Assembly (NCBI GenBank): GCA_025345505.1
Contig: JANVCC010000259.1
Coordinates: 717,218-781,217, forward strand
DNA: 64,000 nucleotides
Source: Todiramphus chloris collaris
Taxonomy: Eukaryota; Chordata; Aves; Coraciiformes; Alcedinidae
Reading direction: 5' to 3'
Shown here: positions 10,987 through 39,059 of the stretch, one piece after another
Layout: each line of letters starts with the position of its first letter
How positions within the stretch are numbered: the stretch's first letter is position 1
The notes under the pieces: generated by a model
Database searches by the model: none
What the model saw: the letters and a program-made list of their open reading frames with translations, nothing else
What the model was told of the DNA's origin: nothing
Translations under genes and position numbers: made by a program

Positions 10987-11521
10987 GTGGCAGAGCTACA
11001 GCAAAGTCCATTTTCAGGGGATCACACCCCACTTGGCCTGGGGCAGCAGAGGCTGCAGGCATGGGCCAGACCCTCAGCTACTCTCTGTCTTTGAGGGGGG
11101 CCATGCCCATCCCACAGCACCTTCAGACCAGGCCCTGCACCAGCTCTGGCCCAGTGCCACCACCACCCTTCAATCCCCCAGGACCTGCCACTGGGGAAGG
11201 ACAAAGCAATGCCTGGGGCAGGAACACCCAGAGTGCAGGTCCAGAAACACTGCAAGTGCAGGGCCAGGGGCTGGGGATAGGAGTGAGCATGGACGGAGCA
11301 GTGCATTGAGGAGCAGAGCTACCATGGTCCATGGGTGGACCCAGTGCCATCTTCTCCTTCACGTCCCTGGAGCAGCAAGGGCAGTGGGTCACACAAGGAG
11401 AGCGTGGGACAGGTGCTGCCATCACCCTGCAGATCCCATCCCCATCTGCAGCCATGGGCACCTGCTCCAGGGGCTCTGGTGGTGGGGCAGGGTCAGGCTG
11501 GGCAGGGTCACAGCTTCCACC

Positions 11522-14500
11522 TCACATCTGATTTGCTTTCCAGGAGAGGTAGCAGTTCCAGACAATGGCCACGCACTGGACAACGGCCAGCCTGGAGACA
11601 AAGGGAACAGAGGGCACAGGGTCCACAGACACGGGCTCTGGGAGCTGGGGAGACAGGCTGTGGCTGTGTCACTACCTGTGCTTCAGTGGCACGAAGTAGA
11701 AGTTTGCAATTTGCACTGGTGGCCAGATCTGGGCAGAGAAGGAGAGAGTGGTGAGGGGAACTTGCCAGTGCCCCTGCCAGCACTCACCATGGCCCAGGCC
11801 TTCAAAGGCACCTAACCAAGCCCACAGCAGCACCCAAGGAAGGGGACGGGGCAGGGACACAGCCAGGCCAGCATGGACCCGGCTGCAGTCACCATCAGCA
11901 CTTACGCAGTAGTTGGTCAGCAGGGCGTCCACATAGTCCTGGGAGAGAAAGGAGGTTATGAGCACCCAGAGCTGCCCCGTGGTCTCCTGTGGACATCCAG
12001 CCACTGTGGGTACATAGCCCTGGGGAGGCCCCAGTGCAGGCAGGAATGGTTCAGGGGTGTCTCTGAAGAGATGCCCGGGAGGTGGAGGCAGGCTGGGCTG
12101 CAGGCAGGGGCTGGGAGCACATAAGTGATGGCCACTGTTCTCGCCACCATCTCCCCACTCCCACACCTGCTCCAGCTGGCCATGGGGCCCCCACAGCCCC
12201 TGCCTTCCCCTTTCCCAGAGCCGTGACAGTGGGAGAGGGCAGCCACAACTGCTCTGTCCTCACCAAGAGCCTTTTCTGCTGCCATCGTGGCCCATGGTGC
12301 CACAGTCAGGTCACCACACACTGTCCTGCCTGGGCAGCCCACAAGGAGAGCAGGGGCAGGGCAATGAACTGGGGCACCTGCAGAAGATGTGGTCAGTGGG
12401 CAAGACACGGGCAGTCAGCTCCTCTCCCCGGCACAGGCTGTAAGCCCCCGCCCAGCCCTGCATCCCCTCGAGTCCCCTCCCGGGATCCATGAGGCAGGGA
12501 TGGAAAGGGGCACAGAGATGGGAGAGCCACCCTGGGAACCCAAGGTGCTGCCCTGCCCTCCTGCTGTGCCCACAGCCCTGCCCCACAGCATCAGGACGAG
12601 TCCCTCATCCAGCCCAGCCATGACTCAGATGGGAGCCCGGCCTCGTTCCGGCACTGGCTGGCAGCCCAGGACAGGGCGAGCGGGCACAGGGGTGATAGAT
12701 GCTCTGCTGACGCTTCCTCTGCGTGGAGAGAGAAGGACGTGCCCCGAGCCAGGGGCGAAGGTGGTTGCCAGCTGCTGCTGCCCAGCCCCCATCCCAGCAC
12801 TAGCTCACAGGAATCACCCACCATCATACTCAGGCCCTGGAGGGCTTCCGTAGGGGAGGTGAGGCAAGAGAGATGGCACAACCTGGTTGAGATGCAGCTG
12901 GGGTGAATGGGAGCACTTGGCGATGCTGCCCATGCTGGCTGCCAGCCTACGTTGATCTCTGGGGTGTCTCAAAATACCTGGGACCCCAGCTCCTGCTCTT
13001 GCAAGGCTGGGAGGAGGAAGAAGAGGTGATTCAGTCTTCCCCGGGATTTATTCCCTGAGCTCCAGGGCAGGACAAGGGGCAGGAAAGATCTCTGCTGGCA
13101 CATTCCCACAGGACGGCAGGCAGCTGGCCAGGGTCTGGTGCGTGGCCCCCATGCCAAGGAGTGAGCTCTGGGCGATGGCACCCCGGCAGTGTCCCAGCCC
13201 AGGGGCAGAGGGTCTGACTGGGCTGGAGCCCTTCACGCACAGCCCTGACAGCCATCAGTGCTGCTGGTGACTGCCCCAGTAGCCATATGACCACCCTGGT
13301 GTGCCTCACCCTGGCAGGTGGTCACCTGTTCCCCTGTGACTCATGCTCTGGAGGCGCTGACTCGGTTTTTGCACTGGATCCCAGCAGTTGCTGCTAACAG
13401 AAGCCATCTCAATAATGGCCCTGGGGACACAGCCAGGAGAGGGGCTGGGTGGCACCAGGTACCTGGGCAGACCCCAGAGAGCCGTGCCATGGGGAGCAGC
13501 CCAGACACCAGCACCCAATGCCCGCATCACCAAGCCTGGCAGGACCAGCCCCACACATGTCTAGGCACTGGCACGGGGTCCTGGGGCACAATGGAGCTGC
13601 GGGACAGGCTGCGAGGCCAGGAGTGCAATGGCAGAGATGGGGGCACACAGCTGGTGTTGGGAGAGGGCCACATCTGGGCATAGGCATGGGCATGACCAAA
13701 AACAGGCACAGCTGGTGCACCAGGAGGAGCTGCAAAGGTGCCCCAGCTGCTGCTGGCTCTGTGCTGACCCAGGGAAACGGCACGTACCTGCCGGATCTTG
13801 GACCAGTTCTCCTCCACCGACAGACCGTTCATGGCACCTGTGATGGCAAGGAAGCAGCCAAGGAAACATGGTGCGAAGCCACCCTGAAAGAAAGGAGCCA
13901 GGGCCTGATGGCAGGGAGGCTGTGGTGCCCAGCACAGAGCTACATGGTGGGATAGGCACCACTGTGGGGCCTCTGGAAGGGTCTGAGGGTGGCCCTTCCT
14001 CAGCCCTGTCCCCTCCACCACATTGGGGCTGGCCCAGCCTCAGAAGCTGGGGGATGGAAACCTGCCCGTGGACACATAGCTGTCCCCACCACCCCATCCT
14101 GCTGCACCACCCTGTGCAGGCACCCTCACCTGCCTGGCACCAACCTGGTCCAACGCCATCTTCTTCACCGCCACCACTTTTGTGGTCCCCGGGATGAGCT
14201 GATCCAGGATCTTGTACCAGCCTCCCACGACGGGGCCCTGCAGAGGCCGGGTGGTGAGGGGCAGTGTCCTGCCCTCCTGGGCCATGGGATGCCAGGGCTG
14301 GGGGACTCCAGAGGTGGTTCCATGGCCCTGCCTTGTCCCTGGAACACAGGGACTGGGGCCTGTCTTGCCTCCCCTCCTAGGGAGCCCAGCTCTGGGCTGT
14401 CAGGAGGCAGCCCCCTGCACAGGATGGATGTGGGGATGCCTGGCAGGGATGCCCACAGCCCCCTTGCCCCTCCTAAATCACTGCCAGGCAGCACCAGCAC

Positions 14501-17500
14501 TGGGGCAGCACCAGTACCATCAACAGGGATGGGCACATGGGTGCCCAGACAGAGGCTGCTGGCCCTGTCCCACCCCGCAGTGCCCCAGGGGTGCTGGCAC
14601 CCATAGCTGGACACAGGGACAAGGTGCTCCTCTGCTCTGCTGGAGGCGGCACTAGGAAGGCCCAGCTCACAGATGGGCACCGTGGTCTCACCCTGATGAA
14701 ACTCCCAGCCTTCCATCTCACCCCACCGTATGCACCCTGCAGAGCCTGGGTGCCCACTGCCCACTGGCACTCACCACAAAGCAGCAGCCAATCGCCATCA
14801 TCTTCACAGTGCGGGCACTGTGGTGCCTCTGCAGCCCCCGCCGCTCCACCAGCTGCTGGGCGATCACATCACCAGCTCCCATGAGGGCCCCTGTGACCGG
14901 CAATGCCCACTCAGGCAGGGCATCGTGAGACCCCTGAGTGTCCTGCTGACAGCCAGGCCGTCCTGCAGCCCCACTGTCCTGGGAAGGCCTGATCCTGCTC
15001 TGGGCCCATCCTGGCACACAGCTCCACCCTGCCCTCTGCCAAGCCTGCCCACACTAGTTCCACGGCACAGGCCCCCCCAAGCGTCTTGGGATGACTCAGG
15101 TTCCAGTCTGAAATGGTGCCTGGATGCACTGGCTGCCCATGGCCCTGACATGAGGCTGACCTGTCACCAGTGGTGCCCAGGGCTTTCACGGCAGAGCCCA
15201 CTGGTGCTCCCCACTGCAGTCTCTCCCAAGCACAGGCCTTGCGCTCTTCAAAACCGATCTGTTACCATTGCACAAACGCTGATGGCTGCTCAGAAAGCTG
15301 CTGTCCCCTGTGCCGCTCCCGCCCAGCAGTGCCACTGCTGCCGGCAGCCAGGACAGGCAGGAGAGGCTCACCCAGTGCCAGGGCCGGCTCCTCGCCATGG
15401 CCTGGCCGCTGGCACAGCTCCTCGTCTTGTTTCCATGTCAGTGTGAAGGGCCTTCTACTGTGCTGTGTCCCGTGGGGTGCTGCTCGGCTGGGCCGCTGGC
15501 AGCTCCCGCTCCATCCTGCACCCCTGACCCCTTCGACGCAACTCGCCTGGCCTAGCGCTGCCTCCCCCGGCGCCCAGCTTGGTCCCCAGCTCCTCAGAGG
15601 ACAGGTCCCAGGCAGGTCTCCAGCCCTGCTCGTCTGCTCTTGGAAACCCTGAGCCCAGCAAGCCCTCCTCTCAGGAAGCGGTCTCCTCAGTGTCTCCCCT
15701 CCTCCTGGCACCTCACCAGCACTGCTGGAGCAGGGCCAGGCCTGCCCAGAGGGTGTCCATGAGCAGTTACAGAATCATAGAGTCATTTTCATTGGAAGAG
15801 ATCACGGAGTCCAACCATTAACCCAGCAGTGCCAGGGCACCACTGACCCATGGCCCTCAGCACCACAGCTCCACAGGAGGCTTGGAAACCCCTCCAGGGA
15901 TCACGGGGACTCCACCCCTGCCCTGGGCAGCCTGGCACAGCCCTGGACAACCCTCCAGGGGCTGCAAGAAATTGTTCCTCAGCTCCAACTTAAACCTCCT
16001 CTGGGGAAACTTGAGACTGGTCCCCCTTGTCCTGGGGCTTGTTCCTTGTGAGCAGAGCCTGACCCTCCCTGGCTCCAGCCTCCTGTCAGGAGCTGTCAGA
16101 GCCAGAAGGGCTCCCCTCAGCCTCCTTTGCTCCAGGCTCAACAAGCCCAGGGCCCTCAGCCGCTTCTCACAAGACTTGTGCCTCATAGACAAGAGGCAAC
16201 AGAGTCCCGGTGTATCCTCAGTACCCCCAGCCGCTGCCATCCACCCCCTCCTGGGGTCATCAGTCTCTGTGACAGCCCCAGCAGTGCCATGGGGAGCAGG
16301 CCCCAGGCAGGGGACCATGCCTGCCCAGTGCCTGCAGCCAGATCACAACATCCCCAGCTGGCACAGACAAGGGTAAAGCTGAGCCAGGCTCCATGGCCCC
16401 TCAACCTAGCCACACTGACCAGGGCTGCAGTGTGGCCCTGGAAGCCCATGGGCAGAAGCCGGACCTGGCCCAGCATGGCTGTGGTGACCATGTGGAAGCC
16501 AGGTCCCCAGACAAGGCCAGCCAGGCTGGACGTGCCCTGGCAGAGCCAGTTGTGCTGGTTCAGTCTCTGCTGCCCCAGATCTGCAGCACTCCTGGCAGCA
16601 CTTCCTGACACTGTGTCTCCAAGTTCTGGAGTTCTCAGCACAGGAGAGACAGGAACATGTTGGAGTGGGGCCAGAGGAGCCCCAGCAATGCTCGGAGGGC
16701 TGGAACCCCTCTGCTGGGAGCCAGGCTGGCAGAGCTGGGGGGGTTCAGCCTGCAGAGGAGAAGACTCCCCAAGGGGAGACCTTCTGGGGGCCTTGCAGCA
16801 CTGCCAGGGGCCTGGCAGAAAGATGGGGACAGAGTTTTGAGCAGGGCCTGTGGGGACAGGACAAGAGGTGATGGTTTAAACTGAAAGAGGGAGATTTAGA
16901 GTGAAGGAGAAATTGTTGGTGCTGAGGGTGGTGAGAGCCTGGCCCAGGCTGCCCCATCCCTGGCACCACTGCAGGGGAGGTTGGCAGGGGCTCTGAGCAC
17001 CCTGCTCTAGGTGCAGATGGCCCTGCTCCCTGCAGGGGGGTTGGACCAGATGCGCCTGGAGGTTCCCTTCCCACACAAACCAGTCTGTGATTCTATGTCA
17101 CCAGCTCCATCTCCCACCCCAGAGGAACATGGCCCACAGGGGCTGAGGGTCTGTGCCCAGTGCCACCACAACCCTCTGTGACAGCAGAGTGGCCTCTGCC
17201 AGCCTGCAGCAGTGAAGGGCAGGGGGCGATGGCAGGCAAGGGACCCTGAGCCAGCATGGCAGAGGTGTTGGCTGCTGCTGGCTGTGGCCAGCCATGCTGC
17301 TTAGCACAGCCAGGCTTGCCCAGCACAGTGCTCATCGAGAACATACAGCCGGCAGCACCAGCGTTACTCATTCAGTGACAATGGCTCTGGGCACGGTGAC
17401 AATGAAGCAATGCCAGGACTGCCAGGGGGTGGGACATAGGCTTGTCTGTGCATCCCTGGCCTGGAAGCATGGCTAGATCAATCCCCTTGCAATGACTTCA

Positions 17501-20419
17501 CTCCCCCAGGCTGGCACCAGCCACTTGCAATCAGCACCACGCCTGCCCAGGGTGATGCCAGCATGGCCCTGCTGCAGCTCTGGGCATGGGGCTGGAACCT
17601 CCAGCTGTGCTCCACACCATGAACAGGGGGACCAGCCCTTGGCTGACCCCATGACTCTGCCAAGGACTGTCCTGCCCCAGGCTGGGAAGACCTGATGGGC
17701 ACAGCAACACTACACTGGCACAGAAGCTGGACACAGATGGTGAGAAAGGCAAGGTGTGCCATGGGAAGGCATTTTCTTGCTCCTTGGTGTGGAGCAGAGC
17801 TGTGAGCAGACAGGGCATAGCCATCAACCAGGTCGAGCCCCAGAGCTGGGTGGTGCCTGGTCAATGCTGTGTCTGGAGGAGTTTGAAACAGGCCCAAGCC
17901 TAAGTAGGCCACAGCGTCTGTGCCCTGCAGCCCTGCTGGCTGGCAGCTCTCCATGGGAGCATGGGACTGCTCACCTCAGGCAGGGACGGCAAGGTCACTG
18001 CTGTGGGCACGTGCTGCTGCCCACTGTGCCCAGCTCCTGCTGGCATCATGGCCCATGACTGGGGATTCAGGAGGCAAAGCTCTGCCTGACCCCACGGCTC
18101 TTGCTGCTGGGCAGGACAGGGATTCAGCTGGAGACACCAGGCACAGCCAACAGCCAGCAAAGCTCCTTCACCTGGACCCACCTTCTGGCTCTGCCCTGCC
18201 CAGGGGAACAGCGGCACTGGGGCCACAAGGAATAGCAGAACAGCAGCACCAGTGGTTCCACCAGCAGCAAGTGAAGGTAGGGCTGGAGGCTGGGATCTGT
18301 TCAGCATGGGGCACAGGTCCCACGGCAGCCCAGCTCCTCTACATGGGGCACAGCACAGCTGGCAGTGAGGAGCGAAGCCCAGCCCTACATGGAGTAACCA
18401 CTTGCTGAAGGCACCAGGAGGCAAGCTCAGCCCCCAGCAGTGCTGCCCTTGCCCTGAGGAATGGCCACACACAAGGGCTGGGCCTGGGCACCCACAGTAG
18501 GCAGGGAGGGAGACAGACACCCCTGTCAGTGCTCAAGGGCAACCTGGACAAGGCGTTGAGCAACCTGGTCTAGGGGGAAGTGTCCCTGTCCATGGCAGGG
18601 AGAGTGGAACAGGGTGAGCTTCAAGGTCCCTTCCAACCCAAACCATGCTGTGATTCAGTAGAATGAGAAGATTCTACGATTCTTCTTGGTCACAGGTACC
18701 ACACCTGGCACTAGGCTGACCACTTGCACAGCATGCTGGAAGGGTTTCAAAGCCATGGAGCTGTGGTGCTGAGGGACATGGTCTAGTGGTGCCTTGGCAG
18801 TCCTGGGGGAATGGTTGGACTTGGTGATGTGAAAGGTCTCTTCCAACTCAAGTGATTCTCTTGTTCTATGAGCAACAGGCAGAGTTAGAGCTGCACTCAG
18901 CCTGGTAGAGCAGCTAGCAGGGGCTGCCAGGGAGGATAAGGGCAGGTCCTGGGCAAACCTCCCAACTCCACCTTGGCCTCCCTCCAGGAATCAAGGGGGA
19001 TGTGTAGCCCAGCAGCACGGGGTGCAGCAGAACCCACACCATAGACTCCATTAAATCAGATAAAAATAACAGCAGGAAGAGTGAGGTGGCTTGGCAGGAC
19101 CCCAGGAGCCTGGGCAACACGCCACCATCCCCACGGGCAGCAGGGAGGAGAACTAGCAGCCACGCACTGAGCTGAGCCCCCCTCAGGCCCAGCAGGGCAC
19201 CCCCAGTGCCCTGGGCTGGTCATTTGCAAGCAGGCGGGCACCTGGAGCACAGGATGATGAGCCCTGGGCCAGCGTGGGCAGGAGTACTGCCCACCAGAGC
19301 TGCCTGCACTGGGGCAGGATTATGGCACCTCACAGCCCTCTGAACAACAAGGCTGATGTTAGAGAGATTGTATCACCTGTGCAGGGCCCCAGGAGCCTTT
19401 GGGGTCATGGGCTTTCCCCTGGCACCTGACTCAAGCCAAGGCCTTTGCCCTGTACAGCAGGCTTGGCCCCTTGCTGAGCCCTTGGGCAGGGGCTGCAGCC
19501 CACTGCTCCCCCACCCCCACAGGGCCATATCCCAGCAGGTATCCCAGCCCATGGGTCACAGGGCTACCAAAACAGCCTGCACCCAGGGTTTTGGGGCAAG
19601 ACTTCGAGCTGTAGGTCATTCCAGGGTCATGCTCCCTTACAGCCCCTCCCTTAGCCTTTCTGGCTCTAGCACAAGCATCAGACGCCTATCTCCTGAGCCT
19701 GGACAGGGCCAGGGCCCTTGACCCCATGGGATGCAGGGTGGAACATGTGGCGGGACCCTGATCCTCCCCAGGGATGGACACCCGAGGCCCCCAGGTACTC
19801 TCACCGGTAGGGCTCCCGTCTTGCTTTCCATGGGGGTGACAATGCCTGCCACAGCAAGGCAAGGGGCTGCATTATGGGAGGGAGGAGTGGGGGGCAAGGG
19901 GGGGCCGAATGAGGGACAGGGAAGGGCTGTGCATTATATGGGGGGCGTATTTCGGGGGGGGGGAGGGGGACTTGTGTGCCAGTGGGGGTCTGTGCATTAC
20001 ACCGGGCAGGGGTGGAGGGAGTGTACCAGGGACCAGGGGACTGTGTGCCACGGGGAGGGACTGGTGGGTGCTGTGCACTATACAGGAAGAGGGGGGAGGA
20101 CTGTACTAGGGAACCACCTGCCATGAGGGCCCGAGGGCGGGGGGAGGTGGGTCGGGGACGGGTCGGTGCACCGCGGGAGGGGGAGGGGTGAGCGGACACG
20201 CAGCGAGCCCAGCTGCGGCCGGGGGGGGGGGGATGGTGTCGCGGGCCCTGTGCCGGGAAGGGGAACGCGCGGCGAGCCCAGCCGCAGGGGAGGGGGGGAG
20301 CAGACCCCAGCTGGGCAGGCCCGTCCCGGCCGTTGCCGGCGCTTACCGGCGGTGAGCGCCTGCGCAGCCCGGGGCCGCCGCGCCAGCAGCCGCCCGCAGC
20401 CCCTCCACAGAGCCAGCAT
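11522..20419 (-). CDS. MPV17: MPV17, mitochondrial inner-membrane protein, 177 aa
   Basis: Channel-like PXMP2/Mpv17-family protein of the mitochondrial inner membrane; loss causes mtDNA depletion in mammals (family knowledge). Seven coding exons on the minus strand: 20347-20419, 14775-14890, 14145-14237, 13788-13883, 11906-11938, 11676-11728 and 11522-11591. They join in phase to 534 nt, against 176 aa in human. Recognisable blocks are [73 protein letters not shown] and WNCYLSWKA. Hydrophobic segments fit four membrane passes. Intron 1 (5.4 kb) is filled with CR1 fragments. The start codon is only 60 bases past the CAD stop codon, so its promoter must overlap the CAD 3' exon. Confidence 0.95.
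15768..16190 (-). mobile_element. CR1 LINE 3' fragment in MPV17 intron 1
   Basis: Antisense on the plus strand: AGAATCATAGAGTCATTTTC at the element's 3' end, then TGGAAACCCCTCCAGGGATC, AGAAATTGTTCCTCAGCTCC and CCTCCTTTGCTCCAGGCTCA. Same subfamily as the copies in CAD introns. Confidence 0.9.
16590..17097 (+). mobile_element. CR1 LINE 3' fragment (second subfamily)
   Basis: Sense CR1 reading GGGGCCAGAGGAGCCCCAGC, GGACAAGAGGTGATGGTTTA and ending TGGAGGTTCCCTTCCCACAC, then CTGTGATTCTATG, a classical CR1 terminus. It differs from the GAGCTGAGGAACAATTTCTT subfamily. Confidence 0.85.
18525..18662 (+). mobile_element. CR1 LINE 3' end, short copy
   Basis: Reads GTGCTCAAGGGCAACCTGGA through CAAGGTCCCTTCCAACCCAA and CTGTGATTC. 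About 140 bases, in MPV17 intron 1. Confidence 0.85.
18685..18872 (+). mobile_element. CR1 LINE 3' end, diverged copy
   Basis: GGAAGGGTTTCAAAGCCATGG then GGTGCTGAGGGACATGG and GTCTCTTCCAACTCAAGTGA. A partial copy of the same subfamily as 4310-4815, adjoining the previous fragment. Confidence 0.75.
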
Positions 20420-20478
20420 GGCCGGTGCGACACGATGACGCAATGCCGGGAGCAGGCGCGCGTCGCGGACGGATGACG
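20420..20478 (-). promoter_or_regulatory. CAD-MPV17 junction: CAD 3' end and MPV17 promoter
   Basis: Only these bases lie between the CAD stop/poly(A) signal and the MPV17 ATG. The stretch is CpG-rich and holds CRE-like half sites (TGACGCAA on the plus strand near 20433 and TGACGT near 20474). CAD cleavage is expected about 10-30 bases past its AATAAA, near 20455-20465. MPV17 transcription must therefore start within this gap or inside the last CAD exon. Confidence 0.6.
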
Positions 20479-37064
<16,586 letters not shown>

Positions 37065-37330
37065 GGCGGCTCCACGTGCACTCCGGGTGATCCGCGATAG
37101 CGGGGACCTAGCGAGGAGGCGCTTACAGTGGGGCGGTGGCGACGGGAGGATCCGGGGCGGGGAGAGGCCGGGCCAGCCCCTGGGGCGGGCGCAGCACCTG
37201 GTTCACCGGAGAGGGGACCCGCGGGGCAGTGCCGGGTCTTACCGCCTGCGGGGCCGATGGCAAAGCCGCTGGGGAAGGATAAGGAGGGGCCCCTAGGAAC
37301 AGTAAGCAGAACGTGGACACTGCCGAACTC
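37065..37330 (-). promoter_or_regulatory. CAD: CAD promoter/5' UTR with Myc-type E-box
   Basis: CpG-rich and TATA-less. A perfect E-box CACGTG at 37073-37078 is 9 bases above the CAD start codon. Mammalian CAD is a classical Myc target through an E-box just downstream of the transcription start, so this site is the likely counterpart. Confidence 0.6.
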
Positions 37331-37403
37331 TAGCATGGCGATCAGAAGAAAATCCGTAACAGTACTAAACACCCGACAACACAACATTGAAAACAACAGA
37401 TCA

Positions 37404-37416
37404 TCTGTCATTAAAC
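37404..37416 (-). terminator. snRNA 3' box of U1 copy 1
   Basis: The minus strand reads GTTTAATGACAGA, 9 bases past the U1 3' end. It resembles the vertebrate snRNA 3'-box consensus GTTTN0-3AAARNNAGA that directs Integrator cleavage. Confidence 0.6.
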
Positions 37417-37424
37417 CACACAAA

Positions 37425-37588
37425 CAGGGGAGAGCGCGAACGCAGTCCCCCACTACCACAAATTATGCAGTCGAGTTTCCCGCATTTGGGGAAATCGCAG
37501 GGGTCAGCACACCCGGAGTGCAAGGGATGAGCCTCGCCCTGGGAAAACCACCTGCCTGATCATGGTGTCTCCCCTGCCAGGTAAGTAT
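37425..37588 (-). ncRNA. U1 spliceosomal snRNA, copy 1 (164 nt)
   Basis: Full-length U1: the 5' end ATACTTACCTG pairs with 5' splice sites. The stem-loop II U1A core TTGCACTCC is present, the Sm site AATTTGTGG is intact, and the 3' stem IV (GGGGGACTGCG...CCCCTG) is canonical. Length is exactly that of vertebrate U1. Stem-loop I, where U1-70K binds, reads ATCAGGCAGG instead of the usual ATCACGAAGG. An octamer-like DSE (ATGTAGAT on the minus strand, 37802-37809) is about 215 bases upstream with GC boxes, and a 3' box follows. Probably transcribed by Pol II as a variant U1, though a decayed copy is possible. Confidence 0.93.
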
Positions 37589-38897
37589 GCCCCCACACCG
37601 CGCCGCCCGCGCCGCAACACGCCGCGCAAACACTCAACACACGGGGACCCACGCACCGGGGACGCTCCGGCCGGGACCCGCTACCGGAGGCACGCGCCCA
37701 AGCTCGCGCTCCAGGGTCCGCCCGCTCAGCCTCGTGCGGGCCCCCGCGGGTGGAGGCATCGTGGAACGGGGCGAGATCCCGTGATGCTGTGCGGTTTCTT
37801 AATCTACATGACCGCGCCTATCTTCCCGCAAAGCCCCGCCCCCGACGGCGCCTCCACGATGAGCGTGAGCGGCGTGGCCACGCCCTCTCCCACACAAGCC
37901 CCGCCGCTATTTCCCCGGAGCGTGTTCTGTTTGGCTGGACGCGCCCCATGTATCCCCGCCACCACAGCAAGGCCCCGCTCCAGCATAGTGAGCTGCGTGG
38001 CCCCGCCCCTGTGCCCAGCCCGGCGCTGCCGCAGCGGAACCGTCTGCGAGGCCACGGCTTCTCCCGCAAGGCCCCGCCCCTCGTTCCGCCCGCCCCGGTG
38101 GCCGAGAGGTGTGTGACAAGACACCCGGTGTGACTCCCGTGTGTGACAAGACGCCCGGACCGGCTCCGCCCGGCGGCGAACGGGGCTCGGTCTGTCCCCG
38201 CCCCGGGGCTGTCCAGGGGGCCCGGGGGTGTCGCGGGGACACAGGTTCAGCTCCGCTGCTGATCGAACCTGCGGAGGGAAAAGGAGCCGCGTGGCCAGGC
38301 CGAGGCTGAGGCCGCGGGGCCCCCGACAGCCGGTGGCCGGCAGGACCTTACTGGGCGGCACTGGTTTGTACTGGGCTCCAGCACCGGCCTGGGTGGCGGC
38401 ACCTGCCGGGCTGATGGACGAAAGGGTCGGCAGCCGAGTAACCGCCCAGTGCCGGGGCCGCGGAACAAACCCCCGGGCACCGCAGACGAGCCCCCCACCA
38501 TCTACAATGGGTGGCGATAAGCCGGCGCCCGCCCGGACCGCGGCAGGGTTGGAGAGCCCCGCGGTCGGCTCCCGCCGGGCTGCAGAACAGCGGCGAGACC
38601 CGGCCCGGTGGGGACCGCGAGTGGGGAAGAGCGCGGGGCGGGGACTGGTGAAGAGACGGCGGGGCCAAGCGGATCACAGCGATGACACCAGAGCCCCGCC
38701 CCCGGCATGGGCGGAGCCTCACAGGAGGAGGCCGAGTTGAGACTTCCCGCGGTCGGCCGCGGCCCCGCCAGGCGCCGGCGTTGCACTGCACCTGCAGCGA
38801 ATGCACGGTGGAGATCAGAACACGGCCACCAAACCAAACACAGCACATACAAAAAACACCTACAACCCTTCGGGCTTTGTCTTTTCACCAACCAAAG
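37589..38897. other. CpG-rich spacer between the U1 copies
   Basis: The first roughly 90 bases match the upstream flank of the other U1 copy (39060-39140), which shows a tandem duplication that includes promoter sequence. 37820-38110 holds repeated CAAGGCCCCGCCCC-type GC boxes at 60-100-base spacing. No protein-coding signal is seen. Confidence 0.55.
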
Positions 38898-39059
38898 CAG
38901 GGGAGAGCGCGAACGCAGTCTCCGTATCACAAATTATGCAGTCGAGTTTCCCGCATTTGGGGAAATCGCAGGGGTCAGCACACCCGGAGTGCAAGGGATG
39001 AGCCTCGCCCTGGGAAAACCACCTGCCTGATCATGGTGTCTCCCCTGCCAGGTAAGTAT
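38898..39059 (-). ncRNA. U1 spliceosomal snRNA, copy 2 (162 nt, variant 3' region)
   Basis: Identical to copy 1 over the 5' end and stem-loops I-III, including the altered loop I. After the Sm core it reads GTGATACGGAGACTGCG in place of GTGGTAGTGGGGGACTGCG. The RNA is two bases shorter, and stem IV would still pair as GGAGA with TCTCC. An octamer-like DSE (ATGTAAAT on the minus strand, 39256-39263) lies about 200 bases upstream beside a GC box. A 3'-box-like AAAAGACAAAG follows the gene. It is either a functional variant or an early pseudogene. Confidence 0.9.
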
